Below are positions 1 to 11,500 of a stretch of 17,941 bases of DNA, piece by piece. Source of the stretch: Flavobacteriales bacterium UBA5869 (lineage in GTDB: Bacteria > Bacteroidota > Bacteroidia > Flavobacteriales_D > Crocinitomicaceae). The notes under the pieces are model-generated. The model did no database searches. It saw only the letters and a program-made list of their open reading frames with translations, and had not been told where the DNA came from. The translations under genes were made by a program, and so were the position numbers. Every line of letters begins with the position of its first letter. The stretch's first letter is position 1. Where the stretch lies: contig DJFP01000009.1 of NCBI GenBank assembly GCA_002432565.1, positions 1-17,941 of the forward strand, written 5' to 3'.

Positions 1-3000
1 AGCTGGGGAAAAAAATATAGTTATGATTCCAAACGTGGAATTAACCTTGGAACCGGTGGAGGACTTAATGGGGGTCTAACGGTATTCGGCATGGGTCCGC
101 ATATTTCTACTTATTCACATAAGAATTACAGCAGTCGGGAAGGAATGACAGACAAAACAATTACCCGGGGTTGGGGGATTGATTTTGCGGGTGTTGCAGG
201 TTTTTCAAATAGCCATACAAGTACAATTCCTTACGGTTCCCAAACGATGGTTCCGCGTGTTGAGATGAATGCACAGACAATAGGATTGGTTTTTACAAAG
301 GACCGCTTTGCAACTTTGTCACCTTTTACAGTAGGTAAATTAACCCAGATTTATAACTATTCAAGACACCAAATCAAAGATGTAAATAATGTCAGGCAAC
401 CTGCTATAGGTTTTCTGCATTCTTCCAAAAAAATGACAGCTTCGGGAAGTACACTTCCGATCATGGATTTCAACAGGAGTAATGTGACACAATATTCCAC
501 CGAAATGACTAACCTCCCGTTTTCCATGCAAACGTTTGATATATTTTATGCCAATGCGTTAGGAATGCAAGGAACCTTCCGTGCAAACCGTGCGGATGCT
601 GGTACATATGAAGACCCATTGACAGAAGATAAAACAACGGATGTCAATGTCTTAGATAAGAAAGGAATTGACCAGGATCCGGCAGCATTGGGCATTCAGG
701 CAACTTATTCAAAAGAACAGGGGATTGGATTAACGAAAAGTTCCACATTTTCAACTACGCTAGAAAAGGATGATTTTACTAACTTGATGGAGTTCACGAC
801 GGAAGTGAACCCGGTAACGGGTTTTGATCAGGCCGTTTATTTCAAAGGAGTTGGAGAAACTACCCCTGTGGATGCTTCTCTATACAACAATTTAGGAGGA
901 TTATCTGCTTCACGTGGATATGTTTGGGCTGTCAATGACAATATAACTCTTTCAACAAACACCTCTTCCAATTCAGGAATCGGATATACCTTTCCTTCAG
1001 ATGGAAAAGTCTACCTTAATAAACCGACGGTTGCCAAGCTTTTCCGCCCCAGAACAGTTGGAGAACTGATGGCTTCTCAGGTACAATATGATACTTATTA
1101 CACGGATTGTTCTTCGGGGCCGAATCCATCGGAGAATCAAATATCACGTAACCTGAATACCGCATCAAACATCATTTCAAAAATTGAAATTACCAATGAA
1201 GATGGCGTGTTTTATGGTTACGGTATTCCAAGTATGTCTAATTCTTCTTCTCAGGTTACTTTCAATATTGGCAGCATGACAGGAGCACCTTCCGTATCAG
1301 TTGATGCTCAAGGATTGGTTTCCTTTACAGCTACAGATAATTCTGTTTTGAATAGTAAGGGATTATCACATTATTATGATCGGACTACTGTTCCAGCGTA
1401 TGCCCAATCCTTTTTATTAACGGATATGCACAGTCCGGATTACATTGACCGTACGGGGAACGGTCCCTCATTGGATGATATTGGAACCTATTACAAATTC
1501 AATTACAGGAAAATACTTCAGGATCATCATTGGCGTTTTCCGATTGCTCCTCAAAAGGCATTTTACATGGAGGGAACCTGGGGTTCCGAATTAGATGACG
1601 TAGCAACCTACAGCGCTGGGAGTAAGCAAGTTTGGGTGACCCATTCGGTGGAGTCCAAAAACTACATTGCGGAATTTATTCTTTCCAGTAATCCCCGGGA
1701 AGATGGATATGGAATTGATGAGAATGGGAATAAGATTTCGGGTGAAAAAACATATGCCCTTAAACGGATTGAATTGTACAATCGTGCAGAACGACAAGAA
1801 AAAGGGACCTCTGCAAAACCATTACAAATTGTTGAGTTTACCTATACTTATGATTTGTGCCAGAATTACCCATCCAATACAAACACGCAGGATCCGTCAC
1901 AAAGAGGAAAACTGACTTTACAAACTGTCCGCACGTATTCGGGGACTTCTTACGAAATGCAGCACAGTTTTTATGAGTTTGATTACGGTACGGGAAGTAT
2001 TAATAACCCCGACTTCAACTATGGAAGCATTGATGCATGGGGTCAGTTGAAACCCGGAAATTCAACTTACAATGCACGTTTTCCTTATGTAGAACAATCT
2101 GAAACAACTGCAAATAACAATGCACAAGCCTGGAAATTAAAGCAGATCAACACCCCGAATGGAGGAATAATAAAAATTACCTATGAATCTGACCGCTATG
2201 GGTATGTTCAGAATAAACGAGCGATGAAACACGTCAAAATGGAGGGAATTACGAACATTTTTGATCTGTTCAGTATGTTGTATGAAAACGAATTAAGCCC
2301 TTCCAAAATACGTCAGGAGATGAATACTTCTGCATATACGATTTCCCCATACGCAGTAGCAAGCTGTTATGTCACAACAGTATACCAACTACTTTTCGGC
2401 AGATTCCGCATTTATAATATTCCGAATAATGTAGTGGTTTTCAAATTGGATACCCCTATTCCGGTAGGCACTTCGAATGCGAGTCAAAAAGTAAAAGAAG
2501 ATTATTTTACAGGTCATGATGGTACAGTGATGAAGGAGCTTTATCTGAAAGCGCACATTCGAGTAACTGATTCGGATCCATCCAGAACGGAGCTAGTTCC
2601 ATTATTTGCGGCGATTTCTCCGGATTTATCCAATGCGCTGAATAATATCTATCCCCTGGATGAAGCCCCAGCAATAGGTGTACTACCACCTGCTTCTGGC
2701 AGTAATAATTACACATATGGATATGTAGTGTTGCAACCTGCGAAGGTTCGGAACCCGGCAGATGAAAAGCTTAGTAAGGGAGAAGATCTTTTAAATGATG
2801 ATATTTTAGAGGATGAAGCGTTTAATCCAATTCAAAAAGCCGCATTTGATTTTTTTCAGCGATCCCTTCAGGATATAGTATTTCAAAACACAGCTTTCCA
2901 GGGTGGAGAAAGCTCGGTGGATTTATTAAGTGGTAATCGGGTTGATATTAGTAAAGCCATGCGCGAACTTGGATTTGCTACCACGTTGGTAAGTGGATAT

Positions 3001-5580
3001 AATTACTTGTGTACCTATGTTCCGTCCAATATCAAATTCGGAGGGAATGCACGTGTAAAATCGATTGAATATTCTGATAACTGGCAGGCAATTACGAATA
3101 ATCCAAATGAATCCACCACTACTTACAAATGGAATTACTTATATGACTTTAATGGGTTTACCAGTGGAGTTGCTTCTTATGAGAGTCGCGTTTCAGCAGA
3201 TGAAAGTCCTTTTTATGGGTGGGATACTTATTATAATATCCGGGTACAGTTTCCGGATAAATTCAATTATACTCCGAAACCGATAATGGAAATGCTTTAT
3301 CCATCTGGTTCAGTTGGCTATTCCAAGGTAGCTGTTCAGTTTGATGATATGAGCGAAAAAGGTTATATGATATCAGAGTTTCATACGGCAAAAGAGCATC
3401 CGACGAAAGAAAGTATCACTGGCATGCATAGGGAAACCGTTGATGAGATCTGGAAAAATCAGGGGCAAACGATAAGAATTTATGGAATGACTCAAGGGTT
3501 TTCTTTGGAAACAAATGATTTTCATGGAAAAATAGAAGCAATTTCTGTTGGTAAAGGGGCTATCGGAGTGGAGAATAATCCCTCGAATATTCTTTCTAAA
3601 ACAACGTATGAATATTTTTCAAGGGGTGAAAAGCAAAAAGTGGCCAATGAAACAGGCGCAATCACCGAAACGGAATTGGGAATGGAATACGATATCCATG
3701 CCGATGCCCGGATGATTGGAAATTATGCAATCTCCGTATACTCAGGAAACAAGAAGTCATGGCTCATTCCATTCATGGCTCCGAACGGTTTCCACAACAA
3801 CTCTAGTTCTTCCAGTTCCTATGCGGCATTCTATACCCATGTAATTGTGAAACATGCTAACCGGTCTGCCATTGTAAAACGTGTAATCACAGAATACATG
3901 GGGTCACAAAATCAAGCTGAAAACATGGTTTTTGACAAATATTCCGGAGGTGTTATACTAAAATCCTTAACGGATGAATTCCAGGATAAGATCTACTCAT
4001 TAAATTACCCCGCTCATTGGTATTATTCAGAGTTTCGGAATATCTCTGCAACTTTAAACACTTCCGGACCAATTACTTTGGGGTCCAATACGACAATTAC
4101 TAATCCGCTTTTATTGTCAGTTTTTTCACCGGGTGATGTATTGAAGTTCCCGTTTGCTAATAAGAAATATAAGTGGGTTACCAAAGCCTATCCCTGGCCT
4201 TTAACTCCGAAATACTTCCTCATTGACTCGAGTGGTTCAGAAGCTGTGATTCCTTCGGGAACATACAATGTAATTGTATCATCAAGCGGCAGGAGCAATC
4301 AGCTCAGTGCTGTTATGCAACATGTTGAAACGAAAACAAACCCCTTGGGCGCAACACAGATCAATTTCCCGACTACGAATATTCTTTCTGGAGGTGCAGT
4401 TACGTTCAGGGACAAATTGAATGCACTTTGTGGAACAAATACTGGACCAGACATTGTTAATAACAACAAAGTCGGGGTTGGAGTTGCAAATCCTTATCTT
4501 TATGGATTAAGGGGTGACCTTGTTGCCGATAACGAGCTGAGTTGGCAATCTGCGCGCATTCAGGCAACGAATGATGGTGTGCGAAAAGATGGAGCATACA
4601 CTTCATTTGTTCCTTATTACGCTATGAATTCCGGAAAATGGTACCAGTTGACACATCCTTCTCACCCAAATTATCCAACATATCTGGGAGGGCTTGCTTT
4701 GTGGCGAAAGTCAGGTGAAACCACTTTAATTAATCAGTATGGAGTCCCTGTTGAAGGAAAAGATGCTTTAAAGATTAATTCAGCCCAATTGTATGGATAC
4801 AACAGGAAGTTAGATCTATTACCGGTTGCGATTGCTAGCAACGCACACAAACAGGATATTGCCTTCGATGGTTTTGAAGATTATAGTTATTATCCCACTG
4901 TGGCAATGACCAATTTTGAAACACATTTTGCATTTGAAGGTCCTGGTAATACTCCAATTGTAACAACTGCCGATTATCGTCACAGTGGAAAATATTCTTT
5001 GAAGCTTACGGGGACTGCTTCGGCAACAGCGACGCGAGCAATCAATGAGTTCCAAAATGCCAAAACAACCCATGCGGATATTGACAATAATACCGGACAG
5101 GTTCAGAATTGTGATTGTATCAATGGATTTGGCCCTACTCCGGGTGACTATATTTTTGGAGCTTGGATCAAACAATCCAATGCAGGTGACGGAAGTATTA
5201 TAGTAACTGCTTTCAACGGAGTAACCCCTGTTTCAACCGTTACTCCTATAATTACGGGTACTGCCATTGATGGCTGGCAACGTATCGAAAGCACCATTAA
5301 CATCCCTAACAATGCTACTAATATTGTTGTTACCTTAAAGAATAACTCCGATTCGAGAACTGTTTATTTTGATGATTTCCGTATGCACCCAGTACTTGCT
5401 GAGATGCAAACAGTAGTTTACGATCCTGTAACATTGTTAAAGATCGCTTCTCATGATGCGTATAACTTTACGACCTTCTACAATTATGATGAAAACAACC
5501 AGCTTGTTCGGGTAAGAGTAGAAACGAGTGAGGGTATCAAAACCCTCTCTGAATCGGAAATATCTATTTACAAACCTTAA
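1..5580 (+). CDS. Giant RHS/Tc-shell-like companion protein, 5' end missing
   Basis: The frame is open from the first base of the window, so the gene begins upstream. The first in-frame ATG (91) is probably internal. At least 1859 codons are visible. Counting from base 1, residues about 700-745 hold an RHS/Tc-shell-like stretch (WKLKQINTPNGGIIKITYES, then YVQNKRAM) of the kind seen in large Bacteroidota proteins encoded beside RHS toxins. Residues about 1637-1796 look like a carbohydrate-binding-module-type jelly roll (HSGKYSLKLTG, then GWQRIESTINIP and VYFDDFRMHP). The last 60 residues read like an RHS YD unit (FYNYDENNQLVRVRVETSEG). No toxin domain or membrane segment is visible, and the N-terminal signal cannot be assessed. 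Only 13 bases separate it from the RHS toxin gene, so the two probably form one operon. I infer a structural role, such as part of a toxin shell or an export partner. The family assignment is by resemblance only. Confidence 0.8.
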   Translation, partial: SWGKKYSYDSKRGINLGTGGGLNGGLTVFGMGPHISTYSHKNYSSREGMTDKTITRGWGIDFAGVAGFSNSHTSTIPYGSQTMVPRVEMNAQTIGLVFTKDRFATLSPFTVGKLTQIYNYSRHQIKDVNNVRQPAIGFLHSSKKMTASGSTLPIMDFNRSNVTQYSTEMTNLPFSMQTFDIFYANALGMQGTFRANRADAGTYEDPLTEDKTTDVNVLDKKGIDQDPAALGIQATYSKEQGIGLTKSSTFSTTLEKDDFTNLMEFTTEVNPVTGFDQAVYFKGVGETTPVDASLYNNLGGLSASRGYVWAVNDNITLSTNTSSNSGIGYTFPSDGKVYLNKPTVAKLFRPRTVGELMASQVQYDTYYTDCSSGPNPSENQISRNLNTASNIISKIEITNEDGVFYGYGIPSMSNSSSQVTFNIGSMTGAPSVSVDAQGLVSFTATDNSVLNSKGLSHYYDRTTVPAYAQSFLLTDMHSPDYIDRTGNGPSLDDIGTYYKFNYRKILQDHHWRFPIAPQKAFYMEGTWGSELDDVATYSAGSKQVWVTHSVESKNYIAEFILSSNPREDGYGIDENGNKISGEKTYALKRIELYNRAERQEKGTSAKPLQIVEFTYTYDLCQNYPSNTNTQDPSQRGKLTLQTVRTYSGTSYEMQHSFYEFDYGTGSINNPDFNYGSIDAWGQLKPGNSTYNARFPYVEQSETTANNNAQAWKLKQINTPNGGIIKITYESDRYGYVQNKRAMKHVKMEGITNIFDLFSMLYENELSPSKIRQEMNTSAYTISPYAVASCYVTTVYQLLFGRFRIYNIPNNVVVFKLDTPIPVGTSNASQKVKEDYFTGHDGTVMKELYLKAHIRVTDSDPSRTELVPLFAAISPDLSNALNNIYPLDEAPAIGVLPPASGSNNYTYGYVVLQPAKVRNPADEKLSKGEDLLNDDILEDEAFNPIQKAAFDFFQRSLQDIVFQNTAFQGGESSVDLLSGNRVDISKAMRELGFATTLVSGYNYLCTYVPSNIKFGGNARVKSIEYSDNWQAITNNPNESTTTYKWNYLYDFNGFTSGVASYESRVSADESPFYGWDTYYNIRVQFPDKFNYTPKPIMEMLYPSGSVGYSKVAVQFDDMSEKGYMISEFHTAKEHPTKESITGMHRETVDEIWKNQGQTIRIYGMTQGFSLETNDFHGKIEAISVGKGAIGVENNPSNILSKTTYEYFSRGEKQKVANETGAITETELGMEYDIHADARMIGNYAISVYSGNKKSWLIPFMAPNGFHNNSSSSSSYAAFYTHVIVKHANRSAIVKRVITEYMGSQNQAENMVFDKYSGGVILKSLTDEFQDKIYSLNYPAHWYYSEFRNISATLNTSGPITLGSNTTITNPLLLSVFSPGDVLKFPFANKKYKWVTKAYPWPLTPKYFLIDSSGSEAVIPSGTYNVIVSSSGRSNQLSAVMQHVETKTNPLGATQINFPTTNILSGGAVTFRDKLNALCGTNTGPDIVNNNKVGVGVANPYLYGLRGDLVADNELSWQSARIQATNDGVRKDGAYTSFVPYYAMNSGKWYQLTHPSHPNYPTYLGGLALWRKSGETTLINQYGVPVEGKDALKINSAQLYGYNRKLDLLPVAIASNAHKQDIAFDGFEDYSYYPTVAMTNFETHFAFEGPGNTPIVTTADYRHSGKYSLKLTGTASATATRAINEFQNAKTTHADIDNNTGQVQNCDCINGFGPTPGDYIFGAWIKQSNAGDGSIIVTAFNGVTPVSTVTPIITGTAIDGWQRIESTINIPNNATNIVVTLKNNSDSRTVYFDDFRMHPVLAEMQTVVYDPVTLLKIASHDAYNFTTFYNYDENNQLVRVRVETSEGIKTLSESEISIYKP

Positions 5581-5593
5581 TCAACCGGCATAA

Positions 5594-8500
5594 ATGAAAA
5601 CGAATCTAAACATAAGGGGTAAAAATCTGATGCGATTTCTGTCACTTGTATGCATGGTATTTGTCATGCTGATACCGAACTATCTAAAAGCTTCGGATGA
5701 ACGTTCCATTAATTCATCACCTTTAACAACAGGAAGTTCTTTTTGGGTCTACGATGGCAAGTACAGTGAAATGAACTCTAATCCGAGTTCCTGGCAAACA
5801 TCTTATACCAATAAGCAAATTACCAATATTGTACGGTTATCTTCTGCACCAGGATTGACGGAAGATTTCGAAGTCAAAGTCAATGTGACGATTGAAAGCC
5901 GGACGTGGAATGCGACTACTTTAAGCTTTAATGCATCCACACTCACGACCGATCTCCAAATAGCGGGTTCGACCATTGGTATAGCAGTTATTAATGATAA
6001 ACAAGCGTTTGTACTGCATGATGCATTGGGTATGAAAGTAACGATCAATTCAATTACCTTTCTTTCAGGAACAACGGCAGTAAGCAACTTGTCCCTAACA
6101 TCAGAGATCATCACGGACCGTCAATATTTTATCAATTCAACGGCAGTAAGTGGTTTAGGGCATTCCCCAAGTACATCGGCTCTTATTTTATCGGCTTCAG
6201 AATTGGATTTGAGCTGGGATTATAAGTCCGGAGCAGAGTGGTACGAACTGGAATATGTACATATTGACAAATGGGGTCCTGAAGACAAGCCTACGGGTGT
6301 AAATGACTTTTCGTTTAATTACTATATGAACTCTACCCGTGTTGAAGTTAAAGGCAATCATTATGTCATTCCGAAAATATATGATCGGGGATATGTCATC
6401 TATCGTGTACGTGCAATCGGGTTTAACGGAGCAACATATAGCAGCCGTTTTGAAAGTGATTGGTCAGCACCTGAATCGGGAAATCTCAGCACACATCCGG
6501 CTGCAAATATCATTTTGATCGAAAATGATTACGATCCGTTCATGAACTGGAGCTTTTCGGCAAGTTTTGCCGAAGAAGGAAAGAGATCCGAAGCAATAGG
6601 ATATATGGATGGTATCGGACGTGGAAGACAGGTAATTTCCAGTAATCCTGCAACCCGTCAGGTAATTGTAAACAATATCTATTACGATGAAATGGGTAGA
6701 CCTGCTGTTGTTGATCTTCCGACACCAGTAGATCAGACTTTTATGAATTATATTCCGAATTTTAACCGGGCTAATGATGGATTAAACACCAGTTTCAATT
6801 ATACGGTATTTGATGCCTCTTCTGGAGGTTGTTCCGTGGTTCCTAATGCATTTTCGACCAACTATGGGGCTGGTAAATATTACTCAACCAATAATCCGGA
6901 TAAAGACGGGGCGAATGCGGGCATCCCGGATGCAGAAGGTTTTCCGTATTTCAGAACAGTTTACAAAGATGATTTATTGAATCGTGTTGATAAACAAGGT
7001 GCTGCGGGAGCGACCTTAAAAACCCATGGAGGCAAGGAAACCCGATACATGGACCTGACAAGTGATCAATTGGAGCTGAATATGCTTTTTGGCTCCGATA
7101 TCGGATACGATGAGCACTATCAAAAAATGGCCGTTATCGATGAGAATGGTCAGGCAATGGTCAGTTATACCGATATGGCCGGCAGAACAGTGGCAACTTA
7201 TTTAACCGGTCCATCGCCTTCTTCTCTGGATCCTTTACCGGGAAATACTCCAAGTACCGTTACCAAACCATTAATTACCAATGGAGTTGGAAACGATGAT
7301 GGTTTTGTATCTCCAAATATGACGCATACGGAGCTAATCACTGAATCGGGGAATTATACTTTCCGCTATTACTTCACACCGGAAGAATATTCAAAAGTGT
7401 GCAATGGAAATTCCATTTGCCTGGATTGTGTGTATGATTTCAATTTCAAGATTGTAGATGATTGTGGAACAGTATTTTTGGATCATACGGAGCAGATTGG
7501 GGGAGCAGAATTAGATGCCGAATGTACTCCTGGTAATTTTCCAATGAGTCCTATGACAACTTACCTCTATGGTAACCATGGCGGAATTAACGGGGTAGTG
7601 TATACTATTACCAAAAGTTTAAGCGTAAACATGGATGTAATTGATGATTATTGGTGTTACAACCTTGATGCCTCGTGTATTGATATACCGGATATTTTCA
7701 ATGACTTGTATAAAGATGCCACTTTTACGAATTGTATACCAAATGAGGAAACTTCATTAGGAGATGGTCCATGTGCAGCTTATGCGGCAATCTTGTTGCA
7801 GGACATGTCTCCTGGCGGACAGTATGCCGATTATACCTTGATAGGATCAACTTACAGTTATACAGACCCATTATCTATTTTGAACCTTTCATCTGCTGGA
7901 AGTAAATACAATAGTGTTACTTACCTGGATCAGCTGGGGGCGCCTATCACGGTGCAGAATAATGCAGGAGCGTTTGTTTCCCCCGCAACTCTTGGAGTAG
8001 AAGAATTCATTCAAAAATTTCAGGATGAATGGGCTTGGTCCTTGTTACAGCTTCATCCTGAGTATTGTTATTACGACGATTGTATCAAAGCGAATTCAGC
8101 TGCTTCAATAGCTTATGATGAAGCCATGCTGAACACGAACTCTTTTACCGCGGCTTTCAATGCAGGATATTTTACTCCGGTTCCCGGAGGTTCGGTTACA
8201 ACAGCTAATACAGGTGGAATTTTCAATGGTGTACCTGGTTCAGTTCCAACCGATCCGTTTTTCAGCGGATCATACGCCGGTCTGGCTTCTAACATGAATA
8301 CATTGATGGCAGATTACATTGTAATCAATGGAGTCCATTATTCCATGTGGGATTATGCCATCATTCTTGGAATGCCGTGTATAAATGGAGATTACCAGGA
8401 TTGTTTAACAAATGCCATCAAAGAAGGGAATTGTTCCCTGGACTACATCTGGGCAGAATTCCGTAGAATGTACCTGGAAGCAAAGAAAAATCTGATCAAT

Positions 8501-11500
8501 GAAAACAGCAATAGAAAATGTCCGGATAACTGTGCTATTGGAGTTTCGGGCACCCACGCATCGAAAGTACGGGTTTTCCCTTGTTGGAGTGAATTGTCGG
8601 CAAATAATCCGAATCCGTTACCTTCCGAGCTTGATGACGAAACAGAAGCTTTATGCAATGAAACGTGTTCTGACTTTGCAGACGAATGGCTTGCAACATT
8701 ATCAGGATGTGATTTCGGAGGAGTAAATATCACAGTTTTGCGCCAGGACTTGATTGATTTATGTAAAAGCGGTTGTTCTTCTACGAATCCGCAAGGATTT
8801 TCTACGGATATGAGTGGTAATGGCATTCAAAGTGTATTGGCAGCTCACGGGATTACTGAAACAGATTTGTGTACGGAGTTGCTTATTGCCGATCCTGGTC
8901 CTTACCAATCTTTTGAAAGCGAACAAAACGACGCCTATCCATCGCTGGATGTTTGTGGGTGTGATGCTGTTATGCAGGCACGCGAAGACTTGCAGGCTTA
9001 TCTGGTCACAAATCCTTCTCCTGCGTTGTTCACAACAGTAGAACAAATGTTGGCTCATAATACGGGAATCAGTATTGATGAATTGGATCCTATCTTGTGT
9101 GCTTGTGATAAAGTAAAAGCTGAAAATGACAAGGAGTGGTCGGAAAGCAGTGAACGAGTGCAGCTTGCGCTAAGTCAATACGGATATCAAATACCTGCAG
9201 CATTGTCATGTGGGGGAGGGAATTGTCCTGATTGTGCAACAGTTCAGGCTTCGATAACCGCCCTGCAAGATAGATTCGACGGAATTACATTAAGTGATTC
9301 CCCGAACTATGCAACCATCGTTACCAATTACCTGAACGGAGTGTATAATCAGGATTATTCCTATTTCCAATACCTGGAGTTTTTCTCTAAATGTAACGCA
9401 TCTACTGAGGAACCGTTCTGTACACAAAACCCCGCCACGGCCGAGTTATTGAATATGCTAACACTTTTAGCATATCGCGGACAATTGACTTCAAAAACAC
9501 CTATTGATCTACAAACCAATAATGCAGTATATCAATTCGGACAAATCCGTAATTTCCTTCCGGATCCGGGGCTGGCAGACTACACCTACGAAGTTTCCGG
9601 AAACATGGTTAAAATGACTTTCTTACATACAGGAGAAAAATGTGTGATTAATATAGACAATACAATCGGGATTGATTTCAATGCCATCCTGTCATTCGAT
9701 ATGATTGTAAATGATTCGCCGGGTTGTTCCGAATCTGCAACTTACAGCCTGGTGGTAACCTACCTTGATTGCGGGCAACTCATTACTGCTACTCTTCCTA
9801 TAAACAGTGATTGTTTTGATTTTTACAATTGTGTTTGTGATCCTTCCGGAATTACCTTGTGTGATGTTTCCGAACCGATTCCTGATAAATATTGTTATAG
9901 TGAAACCCTCGACCAGTTGTACCATACAACAATGAATACTTATAATGCTCAGGTGGAGCAGGAATATAATGAATTTGTGCAGGAATATGCTCTTAAATGT
10001 TCTCAGGCATTCTCCACGGAGAATATGGAATATGACGGATATCAGAACAATTATCAGTATACTTTGTTTTACTATGATCAGGCAGGAAACCTCGTGAAAA
10101 CCGTAGCACCTGAAGGAGTTGTTCTCCTGTTGGAGTCTCAAAACGATGACATCAACTATGCACGTAATTTTGGAAATACGAGCATCATGGCCCCTCCTGT
10201 TCGTCCGGTACAAACATTTGAAACAAAGTATGAGTATAATTCATACGACCAGGTGGTTTCTACAACCAATCCGGACCAAAACGGAGCAACTATTTTTTTC
10301 TACGATTATTATGGAAGAATGGCTGCCAGCCAAAATCCGGAACAAGCACTGATTAATCAGTATAGTTATGTCTTGTATGATGCTAAGGGAAGACCAATAG
10401 AATCGGGTCAGGTCAATCGCTCGGTACCTGGTTACGGAATGATCCCTTTATTGGATAATAGTTATTTCAATGCAGATGATTTGGGAGATGCGTTCAGAGA
10501 TTGGGTGTATTCTGGAATTCGTTCAGAAATGACCGTTACCACATACGATGCTCCACTTTCTGCGGGAATTGCTTCCAAATTCAAATCAGGAACACAACAA
10601 AACCTGCGTTTACGTATTGCAACGGTGGCCTATTATGAAACAGTACCTAAACCAGTTACCCTTACTTATCTCCAAACAATGTATACCTCTGCAATCCATT
10701 ATTCCTACGATCTTCATGGGAATGTGATCGAACAATTGCAGGATGTGCCGGAGTTAGCCCCTGTTCAGCAGGATGTAAAATCGACTCAATACGATTTTGA
10801 ACTGATCAGCGGGAATGTACATACGGTAACCTATCAGGCGGGTGAAGCAGATCAATTCGTACATACCTACAGTTATGATGTTGTTAATCGTTTAACGGAA
10901 ACAAGTACCTCTCCGGATAAATATACGTATTCGCGTGAAGCTCGTTATTTGTACTATGATTATGGTCCGCTGGCTCGAAAAGAACTGGGAGAACAGAAAG
11001 TACAGGCTGAAGATTACGCCTATACGATAAACGGTTGGTTGAAATTAAAGAACGGAACTATACTCAATCCATTGAATGATGCAGGAAAAGACGGTGGTAC
11101 CGGTTATGAGGCAGCAAATCCGGGCAGTCACCTGAATATTCCTGCTGATGTGACCGGATTTACACTGGGTTATTTCGAAGGCGATTACAAACCGATTGGC
11201 GGTGGTCTGATGGAAGCTGTTACGGCAGGGACTGCATTCGGAACCAGTGCATCGAATCTATATAACGGAAATATCCGTCTTTCTACCACTGCCATCCAGA
11301 ATATCCAGGAATCGGCAACCACACCCGGAACTTACATCAATGAAGTGATCGGTGCCAGTTATCATTATGACCAGCTTAACCGTCTGAAAAGTATGCGGGC
11401 TTATTTTAGTTCAGGTCTTGATAATGCTACGACCAATAGCTGGAATTCGGCAACGACATCGAATGCTTACAGTTCTGCGATTACATATGACCGTAACGGT

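Noticed and set aside
3800..3832. Serine run (NNSSSSSSYA) as a tandem repeat or phase-variable tract
   Set aside because: The codons vary (tct, agt, tcc and others), so it is not a simple DNA repeat prone to slippage.
4819..5175. 118-codon minus-strand frame in the first gene
   Set aside because: It is antisense to the jelly-roll domain with low-complexity hydrophobic content and no supporting context.
5581..5593. Possible frameshift splitting one giant RHS gene into two
   Set aside because: The second gene begins with its own signal peptide right after the gap and the first ends in a natural-looking tail, so they are two genes.
9692..10213. 173-codon open frame on the minus strand inside the RHS gene
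   Set aside because: It is fully antisense to a well-supported RHS reading frame, with no domain, no signal and no plausible start context; it is a by-product of long open sequence.
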